Shown: positions 19,189 through 28,473, numbered from the stretch's first letter. The stretch is 64,000 nucleotides of DNA from Cupriavidus basilensis OR16 (GCF_000243095.1 NZ_AHJE01000002.1:22544-86543), one strand, 5' to 3'. Program-made: numbers and translations. Notes: a model not told the origin generated them from the letters alone.

Positions 19189-19992
19189 TTACCAGGTGGC
19201 GCCGGGATGCTGGCGCGCAAGGCTCTGCATTTCAGAAAGCAGGTAGCCCATGTGTTCCGAGTGCTCGCCGTGCTTGCCGGTAGTGATGTGCTTGGCTTCG
19301 GGCGGCAACGTGAGCGTTGCCTGGGCCACCGTGGCGGCGACATCTGCCTGCCATGCGGGCTCGAGGTCCGCCAGTCCAAGGGGCCCGATGCCGGCCGCTG
19401 CCACCGCGGCTTCCACCGCATCGGTCGCGAAGAGTTCGCGGGTGTACGGCATCAGGTAATCCAGCGCTGCCTGCGCGCGCCGGTGCGATTCCTCGGTGCC
19501 GTCGCCAAAGCGGATCAGCCAGTCGGCGGCGTGGGTCACGTGATAGCGGGTCTCCTTCAGCGACTTGGCGGCGATCGCCGCCAGATGCGCGTCGGTGGAC
19601 GATTGCAATGCCGTCCACAGGTGGCCCATCAACGCGGAATACAGGAAGTTGCGCGTGACCGTGACCGCATAGTCGCGCTCGGCGCGTGCCGTGCCGGCGA
19701 GCGGCCCGAAGTGGGGCAATTCCACCAACGTGTAGTTGGCGAACTCGCGCTCGGCACGGAAGTAGGCGTAGCTGTCTTCGGTCTTCTGCACGCCGTTGAG
19801 CGCTGCATCCAGCGTGGCCGCGTGGGAATACAGCAGGCGGGCCTGGCCGATCAGGTCCAGGCTGATGTTCGCCAGCGCGATGTCTTCCTCAAGCGCCGGG
19901 CCCTGGCTGCACCACTCGCTGTTGCGCTGGCCGAGGATGAGCGCGTTGTCGGCAAGGCGCAGCACGTAGGCCAAATGTTGGGGCGTCGTCAT
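19189..19992 (-). CDS. paaC: Phenylacetyl-CoA epoxidase structural subunit PaaC
   Basis: A 267-residue ferritin-like helical protein, the structural partner of the catalytic PaaA. Recognisable segments are ALILGQRNSEWCSQGPALEED, NISLDLIGQARLLY, SLKETRYHVTHAADW and the C-terminal GEHSEHMGYLLSEMQ. It is 15 bp downstream of paaB. The protein has the typical length and no visible defect. Confidence 0.95.
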   Translation of the reverse strand: MTTPQHLAYVLRLADNALILGQRNSEWCSQGPALEEDIALANISLDLIGQARLLYSHAATLDAALNGVQKTEDSYAYFRAEREFANYTLVELPHFGPLAGTARAERDYAVTVTRNFLYSALMGHLWTALQSSTDAHLAAIAAKSLKETRYHVTHAADWLIRFGDGTEESHRRAQAALDYLMPYTRELFATDAVEAAVAAAGIGPLGLADLEPAWQADVAATVAQATLTLPPEAKHITTGKHGEHSEHMGYLLSEMQSLARQHPGATW

Positions 19993-20007
19993 GTTCTGGG
20001 TCCCGCC

Positions 20008-20292
20008 TTACATGTGGTCGACTTCGGGCGGCAGCACGAAGAAGGTCGGATGGCGGTAGATCTTGTCGCCGGCCGGCTCGAAGAACGACTCCTTGTCGGC
20101 CGGGTCGGACGCCGTGATCATGGCCGAGGGCACCACCCAGATACTCACGCCTTCCTGCCGGCGCGTGTAGACGTCGCGGGCCATGCGCAGCGCGCCGCTG
20201 GCGTCAGGCGCGTGCAGGCTGCCGCAATGCTTGTGGTCAAGTCCTTGCTTGCTGCGCACGAACACTTCCCAGATTGGCCATTCCTTGTTCAT
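20008..20292 (-). CDS. paaB: Phenylacetyl-CoA epoxidase subunit PaaB
   Basis: A 94-residue protein with the PaaB signature WPIWEVFVRSKQGLDHKHCG and FFEPAGDKIYRHPTFF. PaaB is an essential small subunit that supports the PaaAC-PaaE interaction. The ATG at 20292 (MNKEWPIW) fits the family; GGAGACG lies just upstream. It starts 13 bp after the paaA stop. Confidence 0.95.
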   Translation of the reverse strand: MNKEWPIWEVFVRSKQGLDHKHCGSLHAPDASGALRMARDVYTRRQEGVSIWVVPSAMITASDPADKESFFEPAGDKIYRHPTFFVLPPEVDHM

Positions 20293-20305
20293 TTTCGTCT
20301 CCTGT

Positions 20306-21310
20306 TCAAGCAGCTTGTTTGCGGGCGCGGGCGGCCTCTTTTTCGGCGTATGCCAGCGCGGCTTCGCGCACCCAGGCGCCATCGTCGTGGGCCTTGACCC
20401 GGGTAGCGAGGCGCTCCTTGTTGCAAGGGCCGTCGCCGTTCACCACGCGCCAGAATTCTTCCCAGTCGATCGCGCCGTAGTCGTGCGCATTGCGCGCCTC
20501 GTTCCACTTCAGGTCCGGATCGGGCAGGGTCACGCCAAGGATCTTGGCTTGCTCGACCGTGGCGTCGACAAACTTCTGGCGCAGGTCGTCGTTGGAAATC
20601 CGCTTGATGCCCCACTTGAACGACTGGCCGCTGTGGATGGAATCCTTGTCGCTGGGGCCAAACATCATCAGCACCGGCCACCACCAGCGGTTCACCGACT
20701 CCTGCACCATGTCCTTCTGGGCCTGCGTGCCCCTCATCATCGACAGCAGCGCGTCGAAGCCCTGGCGCTGATGGAAGGACTCCTCCTTGCAGATGCGGAT
20801 CATGGCGCGCGCGTACGGGCCGTAGGTGCAGCGGCACAGCGGGATCTGGTTCATGATCGCCGCGCCATCCACCAGCCAGCCGATCACGCCCACGTCCGCC
20901 CAGGTGGGCGTCGGGTAATTGAAGATGCTCGAATACTTGGCCTTGCCGGCGTGCAAGGCATCCACCAACTGGTCGCGCGACACGCCCATCGTTTCCGCCG
21001 CGCTGTACAGGTAGAGGCCGTGACCGCCCTCATCCTGCACCTTGGCGAGCAGGATGGCCTTGCGCTTGAGGCTCGGCGCCCGGCTGATCCAGTTACCCTC
21101 GGGCTGCATGCCGATGATTTCGGAATGCGCGTGCTGCGAGATCTGGCGGATCAGGGTCTTGCGATACGCATCGGGCATCCAGTCCTGCGCCTCGATCTTG
21201 CCGTCGGCGTCCATCACCGCGTCGAAATGCGCCTGCTCCGGCGAGACGTCGGCTTGCACCGCTTCGAGCGGCTGGGCGTTGCCGGGGATATCCAGAGATT
21301 GGGTGTACAT
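20306..21310 (-). CDS. paaA: Phenylacetyl-CoA epoxidase catalytic subunit PaaA
   Basis: The 334-residue di-iron catalytic subunit that epoxidises phenylacetyl-CoA at positions 1,2. Ferritin-like metal-ligand helices are visible: [44 protein letters not shown] and the later [22 protein letters not shown] precedes the ATG. It is the first gene of the paa operon; a palindromic operator-like site lies about 40 bp upstream. Confidence 0.96.
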   Translation of the reverse strand: MYTQSLDIPGNAQPLEAVQADVSPEQAHFDAVMDADGKIEAQDWMPDAYRKTLIRQISQHAHSEIIGMQPEGNWISRAPSLKRKAILLAKVQDEGGHGLYLYSAAETMGVSRDQLVDALHAGKAKYSSIFNYPTPTWADVGVIGWLVDGAAIMNQIPLCRCTYGPYARAMIRICKEESFHQRQGFDALLSMMRGTQAQKDMVQESVNRWWWPVLMMFGPSDKDSIHSGQSFKWGIKRISNDDLRQKFVDATVEQAKILGVTLPDPDLKWNEARNAHDYGAIDWEEFWRVVNGDGPCNKERLATRVKAHDDGAWVREAALAYAEKEAARARKQAA

Positions 21311-21348
21311 GGCGTTTTCCTGTGAACCGATGCCGCAGTATATTTATA

Positions 21349-21364
21349 AACCGACCGTCCGGTT
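21349..21364. promoter_or_regulatory. Palindromic operator-like site upstream of paaA
   Basis: AACCGACCGTCCGGTT is an imperfect 16-bp palindrome 39-54 bp upstream of the paaA start, followed by TATAAATATACT on the coding strand of the operon. Phenylacetate operons in this group are commonly repressed by a TetR-type PaaR that dissociates on binding phenylacetyl-CoA and recognises GC-rich palindromes of this general form. Assignment to PaaR is inference; no regulator gene for the operon lies in this window. Confidence 0.6.
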
Positions 21365-21571
21365 GATTTATTATTTAGATCAAATCTTAAATATTGATAG
21401 TCAATTGGATTGACAGGTGAGGAACTCGCAACCCAGGAAGCTATGCGTGGCGCATAAGACTCATTTTCCCGAGGAGAGTCTCTCCTTCATGCGGCGTTGG
21501 ACACGCACGCAGCACGCGCCGCTTGGTGCCGCGCCGAGGCAGTAGAATGAATTTGTCCTTTGGGGAAAAAA

Positions 21572-22468
21572 GTGCGCGTTAAGCGGGATCTTGCTGCTCT
21601 TGCTGCGATTGGCTTCGCCGCTGTACTGTCTGCCACGCAGGCGGTGCGGGCCGCGCCCGACGCGCCTATTTCGGCCGAATCGGCCGATTCGCCGGAACAG
21701 CCGCTGCCCGCCGATGCGTCCCCACCGGCGGGTAAGGCCGGCTGCTGGGAAACGCTCTGGTCTCGCACGAACGCAAAAGTGCAGATGGAGGCCGACGGCG
21801 CCATGCCGATGTCGATTACGACGGTGCAGGAGCCGCTAGAGAGCACGCCGGCGGGATGCCAGGCGATTATCAATATCCACTCGAAGAGCGCGCTGGCCGC
21901 GCTGAGGGGGCCGCCAGTCGTGGCCGATCAGCGCGACCTGGTCAGCATCGCGCCGCTCGCCGCGCCATCGGCGGTGCGCGTCGAAGTCCATTCGGAGATC
22001 AATGCGAGAGCGCGCTATGCCCGGCTCTATGGCGCATCGACAAGCATCGGCGAGGGTGTGTTCAACTATGCGGGTGCCGATCTGCGCGAGGGCGCGATAC
22101 TTGGCGGCGAAACGGTCAACTCCAGCGTAACGCTCAAGATCTATGTGCGAGGAACGGATGAGGAGGTGGGCGAACTGCGCGCGCCGCACGCCACCATCAC
22201 CATCAGCTCGCGCCACGTCGGACGGCGCCGCGCCATCGACACAGCGCTGGGCCGCAAGGAATGCATACCGATCACTTACGAAAAGCGTTCCTCGCTCGGG
22301 CCGGCACAACTCGTGGATGCGCTGATCCTGACGACGCCTTCGGTCATGCAGATCACGGATTGGTATTGTCCAAGCGAGCGCTTCGTGCTGCGCACGGAAG
22401 TACGAGAGCAGGGCAAGGTTCAGCGGATCGACACAACGGCGATCATGCCGGTCGGTGAGGCACCCTGA
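21572..22468 (+). CDS. Exported protein of unknown function
   Basis: I do not recognise this 298-residue protein. From the GTG at 21572 (TTG at 21560 is an alternative) it has a basic N-terminus and a hydrophobic stretch ending AVRA-A, a good Sec signal peptide of about 28 residues. The mature part is acidic/Pro-rich at first, then carries strand-like sequence with scattered cysteines (CWETLW, CQAIINIHS, CIPITYE, WYCPSERF) that could form disulfides. It stands alone, divergent from paaA with a 261-bp gap and closed by a strong terminator. Periplasmic location is expected. Confidence 0.65.
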   Translation: MRVKRDLAALAAIGFAAVLSATQAVRAAPDAPISAESADSPEQPLPADASPPAGKAGCWETLWSRTNAKVQMEADGAMPMSITTVQEPLESTPAGCQAIINIHSKSALAALRGPPVVADQRDLVSIAPLAAPSAVRVEVHSEINARARYARLYGASTSIGEGVFNYAGADLREGAILGGETVNSSVTLKIYVRGTDEEVGELRAPHATITISSRHVGRRRAIDTALGRKECIPITYEKRSSLGPAQLVDALILTTPSVMQITDWYCPSERFVLRTEVREQGKVQRIDTTAIMPVGEAP

Positions 22469-22515
22469 TTCCCGTTCGGGGACCGGGCCAAAAGCCAATC
22501 CAGTGCATTAGCGAC

Positions 22516-22545
22516 AAAAAAGCCCGCCGGTTTGGCGGGCTTTTC
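22516..22545. terminator. Bidirectional rho-independent terminator
   Basis: AAAAA-GCCCGCC-GGTTT-GGCGGGC-TTTT: a perfect 7-bp GC stem (22522-22540), with A and T tracts on both sides. It separates the exported protein gene from the converging DPYT-repeat gene. Confidence 0.9.
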
Positions 22546-22582
22546 CAGGTGCGCGGCAACAGCTGCCACGAGGCGAGACGGC

Positions 22583-22900
22583 TCAGGCCCCGGCCGGTGC
22601 CGGTGCCGGCGCAGCCTTCTTGGTATGCTTCTTAGGCGACTTCTTCGCCTTCGAATCCGTCAGGTTTGCACGCGAGCTCTTGTTTGCGCCCTGGGTGTAC
22701 GGGTCAAACTTGTCGCCAGCCTTGGCCCCGTCGGTATAGGGATCAGCCTTGCCAGCCTTGGCGCCATCGGTGTAAGGGTCCGCTTTGCCGGCCTTGGCCC
22801 CCTGGGTATAGGGGTCGACCTTGCCGTTGCCTTGGGCCTGCACGGCGATGGATGCTGCGCCAAGGCACAGCGCGAAAGCGGTAGCGACAATCTTCTTCAT
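22583..22900 (-). CDS. Small exported DPYT-repeat protein
   Basis: A 105-residue protein with a clear signal peptide (MKKIVATAFALCLGAASIAVQA). Four 12-13-residue repeats of the form K-x-DPYT-(Q/D)-GAKAG follow at residues 27-73, then a Lys-rich tail (KKSPKKHTKK) and an AP-rich end. The DNA shows the same repeats with period 36. AGGAAA precedes the ATG at 22900. The repeats carry alternating acidic and basic residues and Tyr; binding to polyanions or cell wall is conceivable, but no function is known to me. It is flanked by a terminator downstream and a 200-bp AT-richer upstream region. Confidence 0.8.
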   Translation of the reverse strand: MKKIVATAFALCLGAASIAVQAQGNGKVDPYTQGAKAGKADPYTDGAKAGKADPYTDGAKAGDKFDPYTQGANKSSRANLTDSKAKKSPKKHTKKAAPAPAPAGA

Positions 22901-23113
22901 GACATTTCCTTGGAAGGCCACCGTCCGGGCGGCCGTGAACACGCGAACATTGAGCCAACCTGACCGGCCAGCTCTCCACTAAACGCATTGTATTAAGCGT
23001 CCGTTGACTTGCCGTTGCTTCTTTAAAAAAATGGGGCAATAGCGGGGTGGACGTGGAACCCCTTTTGCAGCCCTTGCAATTCGAAGGTTTCTGCATCGAT
23101 GCCCAGATGTCGT

Positions 23114-23890
23114 CTAGCGGTGCCGGAACACCGCCGCCCTTCTCTCCAAAAACGCATTCATCCCCTCCTTCAGATCCTCCGTGGCGAACAGCGCATGCAA
23201 CTGCCGCCGCTCGAACAGGATTCCCTCGGACAGCGATGACTCATAGGCGCGGTTGATCGCCTCCTTGACCGCCATCATCGACGGCAGCGAGAAGCCGGCA
23301 ATCGTCTGCGCCACCGTCATCGCTTCATCCATCAACCGCTCGGCGGCCACCACCCGCGATACCAGCCCGCTGCGCTCCGCCTCAGCCGCATCCATGTTGC
23401 GCGCCGTCATGCACATGTCCATGGCTTTCGCCTTGGAGATGGCGCGCGGCAGGCGCTGCGTGCCGCCCGCGCCCGGGATGACCGCGAGCTTCAGCTCCGG
23501 CAGGCCGAACACCGCGTTGTCTGCCGCGATGAGAATATCGCAAGCCATGGCCAGCTCGCAGCCACCGCCAAGCGCGTAGCCGGCCACTGCGGCAATCACC
23601 GGCTTGCGCACTTTGCGCAGCGTCTCCCAGTTGCGCGTGATGTAGTTGGACTTGAACACGTCCATGTAATCCCAGCCGCGCATGGCTGCGATGTCGGCGC
23701 CGGCGGCGAAGGCCTTGTCGTTGCCGGTGATCACGATGGCGCCAATGCCATCGTCATCGTCGCAGGCCAGCAGCGCCAGGCCGAGCGCATCCATCAGCGC
23801 ATCGTTGAGCGCGTTCATCTGCCGGGGACGATTGAGCCGGATCACGGCAGCGCGGCCGGCGATTTCCAGCAGGATCGGGCTCTCGTTCAT
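23114..23890 (-). CDS. Enoyl-CoA hydratase/isomerase (crotonase family)
   Basis: A 258-residue crotonase with RLNRPRQMNALND, the oxyanion-hole segments KAFAAGADIAAM and YALGGGCELAMACD, and the catalytic-region glutamates in FGLPELKLAVIPGAGGTQRL, the pattern of active enoyl-CoA hydratases. It probably hydrates trans-2-enoyl-CoA in beta-oxidation. The ATG at 23890 is preferred; an ATG at 23917 would overlap the aliA end by 14 bp. It is the last gene of the ali/bad operon, so it could hydrate cyclohex-1-enecarboxyl-CoA, the step missing between AliB and BadH. Confidence 0.88.
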   Translation of the reverse strand: MNESPILLEIAGRAAVIRLNRPRQMNALNDALMDALGLALLACDDDDGIGAIVITGNDKAFAAGADIAAMRGWDYMDVFKSNYITRNWETLRKVRKPVIAAVAGYALGGGCELAMACDILIAADNAVFGLPELKLAVIPGAGGTQRLPRAISKAKAMDMCMTARNMDAAEAERSGLVSRVVAAERLMDEAMTVAQTIAGFSLPSMMAVKEAINRAYESSLSEGILFERRQLHALFATEDLKEGMNAFLERRAAVFRHR

Positions 23891-23903
23891 CGGGGCCGTT
23901 GCT

Positions 23904-25556
23904 TCACGTGCGTGCATTGGACTTGCCCTGCGCTTGTCCGTCCGCGCGAAGTTGCTCGCGCAGCCTGAATTTCTGGATCTTTCCCGCTGGCGTCGAGGGC
24001 AGCGCGCCCTGCACGACCAGCCGCTCGGGGATGTATTGCGCGGTCATCTTCTGCGCCTTGAGGAAGGCCACCATCGCCGCCATGTCGAATGCCTGGCCGT
24101 CGCGGGTCACGACGAAGGCGCAGGCGCGCTCGCCGAGGCGCTCGTCGGGATAGGCGACGATGGCCACCTGCGCGATAGCCGGGTGGCGATACAGCAGGGT
24201 TTCAATTTCCACCACGGGAATGTTCTCGCCGCCGCGGATGATGACGTCCTTGCTGCGCCCGTCGATGCGGATATAGCCGTGCGCGTCGATGCGGGCGAGA
24301 TCGCCGGTGTCAAACCAACCGTCGGCGTCGGTGTCGTTCAGGTGCGCACGGCGCAAGTAGCCGCCGAAGTTGGAGCAGGCGCGCACCAGCAAGCGGCCGG
24401 TGGTGCCGGCCGCTTGCGCCGCACCCGCGCCGTCGACCACGCGCACTTCCACACCGGGGAGCGGGCATCCGTCGGTGCTGGAGGCGCGTTCGTCGTCATC
24501 GTCGAGCCGCGTAGTGGTTACCGCGCCCATTTCCGACATGCCCCAGGCGGAGATCACCTTGGCCCCCAGCGCGCCGCGCGCCTGCTCCACCAGGGCGCCG
24601 GGGATGGGCGCGCCGGCGCACAGGAACGCGCGCAACGAGGGCACGGCATCGCCGGTGTCGGTGACCGTGCGGGCCAGGTCGGTGAGGAACGGCGTGGAGG
24701 CCATGGTGAAGGTGACGCCCTCCTGCCGGATCAGCGCCACGGCCTTGCGCGGCTCCCAGATGTCCTGCAGCACGACGCTCGCGCCCAGCATGACCGGCAT
24801 CATCAGGCCGTACATGAAGCCAGTCTGGTGGGCCATTGGCGAGGCCATCAGGACCACGTCGCCGGCGCCCAGGCTCAGGCGTGCCGCGTAGCTGACGATG
24901 TTGGCCATGAGCGTATTGGACGAGTGCAACACACCCTTTGGCTCGCCAGTGGTGCCTGACGTGTAGATAAGCTGGGTGATGTCGTCCGGACCTGGGCGAT
25001 GGCCCGTAGTCCAGTCTTGCGCGCCGGCGTCAGCCAGCAACGTCTCGAAGGCATTGGGCCCGGCGCCACCGATCACGACCACGTGCTGCAGGTCAGGCAG
25101 CGCCTGGCGCAAGCCATCGAACATCGCTTCGTAGTCAAACCCGCGAAAGCGCTTTGGAATCACCGCGACCTTGCTGCATGCGTGCCTGAGCATGAATGAC
25201 AACTCGCGCTCGCGCAGGATCGGCATCAACGGGTTGAGCACCGCGCCAAGGCGCGAGCAGGCAAGGTAGAGCGTGGTGAACTCCCACCAGTTGGGCAACT
25301 GGCAGGACACGACATCGCCCGCGCCCACGCCCAGCCTGGCCAGGCCTGCCGCGATGCAGCCGGCCCGCGCGGCCAGTTGCCTGTAGGTCAGGCGCGTGGT
25401 CGCGCCGCTTTCCACCTGCAATGCAGTCAGCGCGACCTTGTTGGGGCAACGCGCCAGGCAATGGTCCAGCGCATCGTTGATGGTGCGCTCGGGCCAAAGC
25501 CCTTGCGCGACGCTGGTGGCGCGCCGCGGGGGCAGCAGGATGGCGTCGAAATCCAT
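23904..25556 (-). CDS. aliA: Cyclohexanecarboxylate-CoA ligase
   Basis: A 550-residue AMP-forming acyl-CoA synthetase with YTSGTTGEPKG (198-208), AWGMSEMGAVT, GWFDTGDLAR and PAGKIQKFRLR. The name follows from its context with BadH, BadI, an AliB-like dehydrogenase and a BadR-type regulator, and from overall resemblance to AliA ligases, which convert cyclohexanecarboxylate to the CoA thioester. AGGAGA lies before the ATG. A specific substrate cannot be proven from sequence. Confidence 0.83.
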   Translation of the reverse strand: MDFDAILLPPRRATSVAQGLWPERTINDALDHCLARCPNKVALTALQVESGATTRLTYRQLAARAGCIAAGLARLGVGAGDVVSCQLPNWWEFTTLYLACSRLGAVLNPLMPILRERELSFMLRHACSKVAVIPKRFRGFDYEAMFDGLRQALPDLQHVVVIGGAGPNAFETLLADAGAQDWTTGHRPGPDDITQLIYTSGTTGEPKGVLHSSNTLMANIVSYAARLSLGAGDVVLMASPMAHQTGFMYGLMMPVMLGASVVLQDIWEPRKAVALIRQEGVTFTMASTPFLTDLARTVTDTGDAVPSLRAFLCAGAPIPGALVEQARGALGAKVISAWGMSEMGAVTTTRLDDDDERASSTDGCPLPGVEVRVVDGAGAAQAAGTTGRLLVRACSNFGGYLRRAHLNDTDADGWFDTGDLARIDAHGYIRIDGRSKDVIIRGGENIPVVEIETLLYRHPAIAQVAIVAYPDERLGERACAFVVTRDGQAFDMAAMVAFLKAQKMTAQYIPERLVVQGALPSTPAGKIQKFRLREQLRADGQAQGKSNART

Positions 25557-25569
25557 GGCGTGTCTCCTC

Positions 25570-25605
25570 GTTGTGGTCGTTGTGGCCGTTGGTGTCGTTG
25601 TGGCC
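25570..25605. repeat. Four 9-bp tandem units between aliB and aliA
   Basis: GTTGTGGTC, GTTGTGGCC, GTTGGTGTC and GTTGTGGCC follow one another in the short gap between the aliB stop and the aliA start. Confidence 0.8.
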
Positions 25606-25638
25606 AGGCTTGCCGTCCGGCTCTTCTCGCGGGCGATA

Positions 25639-26790
25639 TCAGGCCGGCACCGCTTCCCGGCCAGCGCGGGTGCGGGCGATGATGGTCTTCATGATCTGGG
25701 CCGTGCCGTCGCCGATCTGGAAACCGAGCACATCACGCAGGCGCTGCTCCATCGGGCCGCGGTCGTAGCCGCCGTGGCCGAACGACAGCAGGCACTGGTG
25801 CACCACGTCGTAAGCCAGCTTGGGCGCCCACCATTTGCACATCGCGGCTTCGGCCGTGTGCGGCAGGCCGCGGTCCTTCAGCCAGAGCGTCTGCAGGCAC
25901 AGCAGGCGCGCCGCGGTGACCTGCGTCTCGAAATCCGCCAGCGGATGGGATACGCCCTGGAAAGCCGCCAGCGGCTTGCCGAAGGCCTGGCGCTCGGCCA
26001 CGTATTCCCAGGTTTCTTCCAGGCTCGCCTTGGCCACCGCCAGCACCTGCAGGCCGATCAGCGCGCGGGAGAAATCGAAGCCCTGCATCACCTGCACAAA
26101 GCCCTCGCCCTCCTTGCCAAGCAGGTGGCTGACGGGCACGCGTACGTTCTCGAAGAAGATCGAGCCGCGCCCGATGGCGCGCTGGCCGTGGCAGTCGAAG
26201 CGGTTGGTGGTGATGCCGGGCAGGTCCATCGGCACCAGCAACGCCGAGACGCCGCGCGCGCCCGCCTCCACGGAGCCGCTGCGCGCGAACACCACGGCGG
26301 CGTCGGCCTGGTCGGCCGCGGAAATGGAGGTCTTCTCGCCGTTGAGCACGTAGTGGTCGCCGTCACGCTCCATGCGCAAGCGCAGGCTGGCCGCATCGGA
26401 GCCGCCGCGCGGCTCGGTCAGCGCAATGGCGAACAGGGCCTCGCCTTGCGTCAGGCGCTGCAGCCACGGACGCGCGATCTCCGGGGCGGCGTGCTGAGCC
26501 AGGATCTGCCCGTTCAGCGAGGCCAGCAGGTTGACATAAGAGAGGCTAAGGTCGGCGCGTGCCACCTCTTCATGAATCACGCCGGCGGCCAGGCAGCCCA
26601 GCCCCTGGCCACCATACTGCTCGGGCAGTTCAGGGGCGATAAAGCCCATCTGGCCCATTTCGCGCATCAGCGCGCGGTCAAGCTCGCGGGTGCGGTCGCG
26701 CGCCAGGAAGCCGGGCGCGATACGTTCGGTGGCGAAGCGGCGGGCATGATCGCCCAGTGCAACCAGGTCTTCGTCGAGATAGGGGTTCAT
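25639..26790 (-). CDS. aliB: Cyclohexanecarboxyl-CoA dehydrogenase (acyl-CoA dehydrogenase)
   Basis: A 383-residue FAD-dependent acyl-CoA dehydrogenase: N-terminal helical domain, ALTEPRGGSDAASL (FAD/substrate region), GEKTSISAADQADAAV, RQAFGKPLAAFQGVSHPLAD and a C-terminal helical domain ending QIGDGTAQIMKTIIAR. In the ali/bad pathway AliB oxidises cyclohexanecarboxyl-CoA to the 1-ene. The ATG at 26790 follows a good TGGAG. It lies between badI and aliA on the same strand. Confidence 0.88.
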   Translation of the reverse strand: MNPYLDEDLVALGDHARRFATERIAPGFLARDRTRELDRALMREMGQMGFIAPELPEQYGGQGLGCLAAGVIHEEVARADLSLSYVNLLASLNGQILAQHAAPEIARPWLQRLTQGEALFAIALTEPRGGSDAASLRLRMERDGDHYVLNGEKTSISAADQADAAVVFARSGSVEAGARGVSALLVPMDLPGITTNRFDCHGQRAIGRGSIFFENVRVPVSHLLGKEGEGFVQVMQGFDFSRALIGLQVLAVAKASLEETWEYVAERQAFGKPLAAFQGVSHPLADFETQVTAARLLCLQTLWLKDRGLPHTAEAAMCKWWAPKLAYDVVHQCLLSFGHGGYDRGPMEQRLRDVLGFQIGDGTAQIMKTIIARTRAGREAVPA

Positions 26791-26872
26791 GGCGTCTCCA
26801 GGATGTCTTGCCGCATGGCGCGCTGATGCGATGCGCCATGCGGCCGCGTTGCTTGTGCCGGCAATGGCTGGC

Positions 26873-27655
26873 TCACTTCGCGTACTTGCGAAAGTCGGGC
26901 TTGCGCTTTTCCTGGAAGGCGGTGACGCCCTCGCGCGATTCCTCGGTGTCGTAATAGAGCTTGAGCGCGTACATGCCCATGCCGGCAATGCCGCTCTGGT
27001 GGGCCGTGTCCATGTTGAACGAGCGCTTGGCGATGGCCAGCGCGGTGGGGCTCTTCTCCATGATCTCGTCGCACCACTTCTGCACTTCGGCATCGAGCTG
27101 TTCATGCGGGACGACGGTGTTGACGAGGCCCATGGCGAGGGCTTCGGTGGCCGGATAGCGGCGGCACATGTACCAGATCTCGCGCGCTTTTTTCTCGCCG
27201 ACCACGCGAGCCAGGAACGCCGTGCCATAGCCGGGATCGACCGAGCCGACCTTGGGGCCGACCTGCCCGAACACGGCCCTCTCGGAGGCGATGGTGAAGT
27301 CGCAGATCGTGCAGATGACGTTGCCACCGCCGATGGCGTAGCCCTGCACGCGGGCGATCACTGGCTTGGGCACGTCACGGATGGCGTTGTGCAGTTCCTC
27401 CATCGGCAGGCCGATGGTGCCACGGCCGTCGTACTGGCCTTCGTGGGCGGACTGGTCGCCGCCGGTGCAGAACGCTTTTTCGCCGGCGCCGGCGAGCACG
27501 ATGGCGCCGATCTCCCGGTCATAGCCGGCGCGGTTGATGGCGTGGATCAGCTCGTCGCAGGTGCGCCCGCGGAAGGCGTTCATCTTCTCCGGACGGTTGA
27601 TGGTGATCCAGGCCGCGCCGTGGCGCACTTCGTAGAGGATGTCTTCGTAGTTCAT
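26873..27655 (-). CDS. badI: 2-Ketocyclohexanecarboxyl-CoA hydrolase BadI
   Basis: A 260-residue crotonase-fold ring-cleaving hydrolase, strongly BadI-like: INRPEKMNAFRGRTCDELI, KAFCTGGDQSAHEGQYDGRG, YAIGGGNVICTICD, GQVGPKVGSVDPGYGTAFLA and the C-terminal ALKLYYDTEESREGV. BadI hydrolyses 2-ketocyclohexanecarboxyl-CoA to pimeloyl-CoA. It is MenB-related, but a menaquinone role is unlikely in this context. GGAG precedes the ATG at 27655. It is second in the operon after badH. Confidence 0.95.
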   Translation of the reverse strand: MNYEDILYEVRHGAAWITINRPEKMNAFRGRTCDELIHAINRAGYDREIGAIVLAGAGEKAFCTGGDQSAHEGQYDGRGTIGLPMEELHNAIRDVPKPVIARVQGYAIGGGNVICTICDFTIASERAVFGQVGPKVGSVDPGYGTAFLARVVGEKKAREIWYMCRRYPATEALAMGLVNTVVPHEQLDAEVQKWCDEIMEKSPTALAIAKRSFNMDTAHQSGIAGMGMYALKLYYDTEESREGVTAFQEKRKPDFRKYAK

Positions 27656-27705
27656 GGTCTTTGTCTCCGTTGTCTGCGTTGTCGTCGATATCGCCGCAGC
27701 CGCAT

Positions 27706-28473
27706 TCAGCCGTTCATGGTCAGGCCGCCCGACACGCTCAGCACCTGCCCGGTAATAAACGCCGCGTCGTCGCCGGCGAAGAACAGGATCGCGCCGGGCA
27801 GGTCGTCCGGCTGGCCGATGCGGCCCAGCGGGATCGAGCGGGTGAAGGCTTCGATCAGCTTTTCCGGATTGCCGGCGCCTTGCTTGTAATCCTCGAACAG
27901 CGCGGTATCGGTCGGGCCCGGGCACACCACGTTGACGGTGATGCCGTGGCGGGCGTGCTCGCGGGCGATGGTCTTCGAGAACGACACCAGGCCGCCCTTG
28001 CACGCGGCGTAGACCGCCTCGCCGGATGAGCCCACCCGCGCCGCGTCGGAGGCGATGTTGACGATGCGCCCGCGCTTGCGCTCCACCATGCCGGGCAGCA
28101 CCGCGTGGTGCATATGCAGCGCGCCGGTGAGGTTGATGGCGATCAAGCGGTCCCATTGCGCCGGCTCTGTCTTGGTAAAGGGCTTGAACACGTCCCAGCC
28201 GGCGTTGTTGACCAGCACGTCGATCGGGCCAAGCTGGCTGGTGGTGGCCGCCACGGCAGCGTCGACGCTGACGCGGTCCGTGATGTCGCACTGGAAGGCC
28301 TCGGCACGGCCACCGTCTTCGCAGATACGCTCGGCTACCTGCTGCGCGGCCGCCAGGTTCAGGTCCAGCACCGCCACGGCGGCGCCCTCGCGCGCAAAGC
28401 GCCGGCAGGTTGCCCCGCCGATGCCACCACCACCACCGGTCACGATGACCGTCTTGCCTTCGAGTCTTTGCAC
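27706..28473 (-). CDS. badH: 2-Hydroxycyclohexanecarboxyl-CoA dehydrogenase BadH
   Basis: A 255-residue short-chain dehydrogenase: NAD-binding TGGGGGIG (12-19), NNAG (89-92) and catalytic Ser142, Tyr155 and Lys159 (YAACK). It would oxidise 2-hydroxycyclohexanecarboxyl-CoA to the 2-keto compound used by BadI. Start is a GTG at 28473 with AGGAG 6 nt upstream. It is the first gene of the minus-strand operon, directly behind the operator/promoter at 28537-28585. Confidence 0.93.
   Translation of the reverse strand: MQRLEGKTVIVTGGGGGIGGATCRRFAREGAAVAVLDLNLAAAQQVAERICEDGGRAEAFQCDITDRVSVDAAVAATTSQLGPIDVLVNNAGWDVFKPFTKTEPAQWDRLIAINLTGALHMHHAVLPGMVERKRGRIVNIASDAARVGSSGEAVYAACKGGLVSFSKTIAREHARHGITVNVVCPGPTDTALFEDYKQGAGNPEKLIEAFTRSIPLGRIGQPDDLPGAILFFAGDDAAFITGQVLSVSGGLTMNG

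Noticed and set aside
26873..27655. MenB (naphthoate synthase) rather than BadI
   Set aside because: Sequence and neighbours badH, aliA, aliB and badR fit BadI; no menaquinone genes are present.
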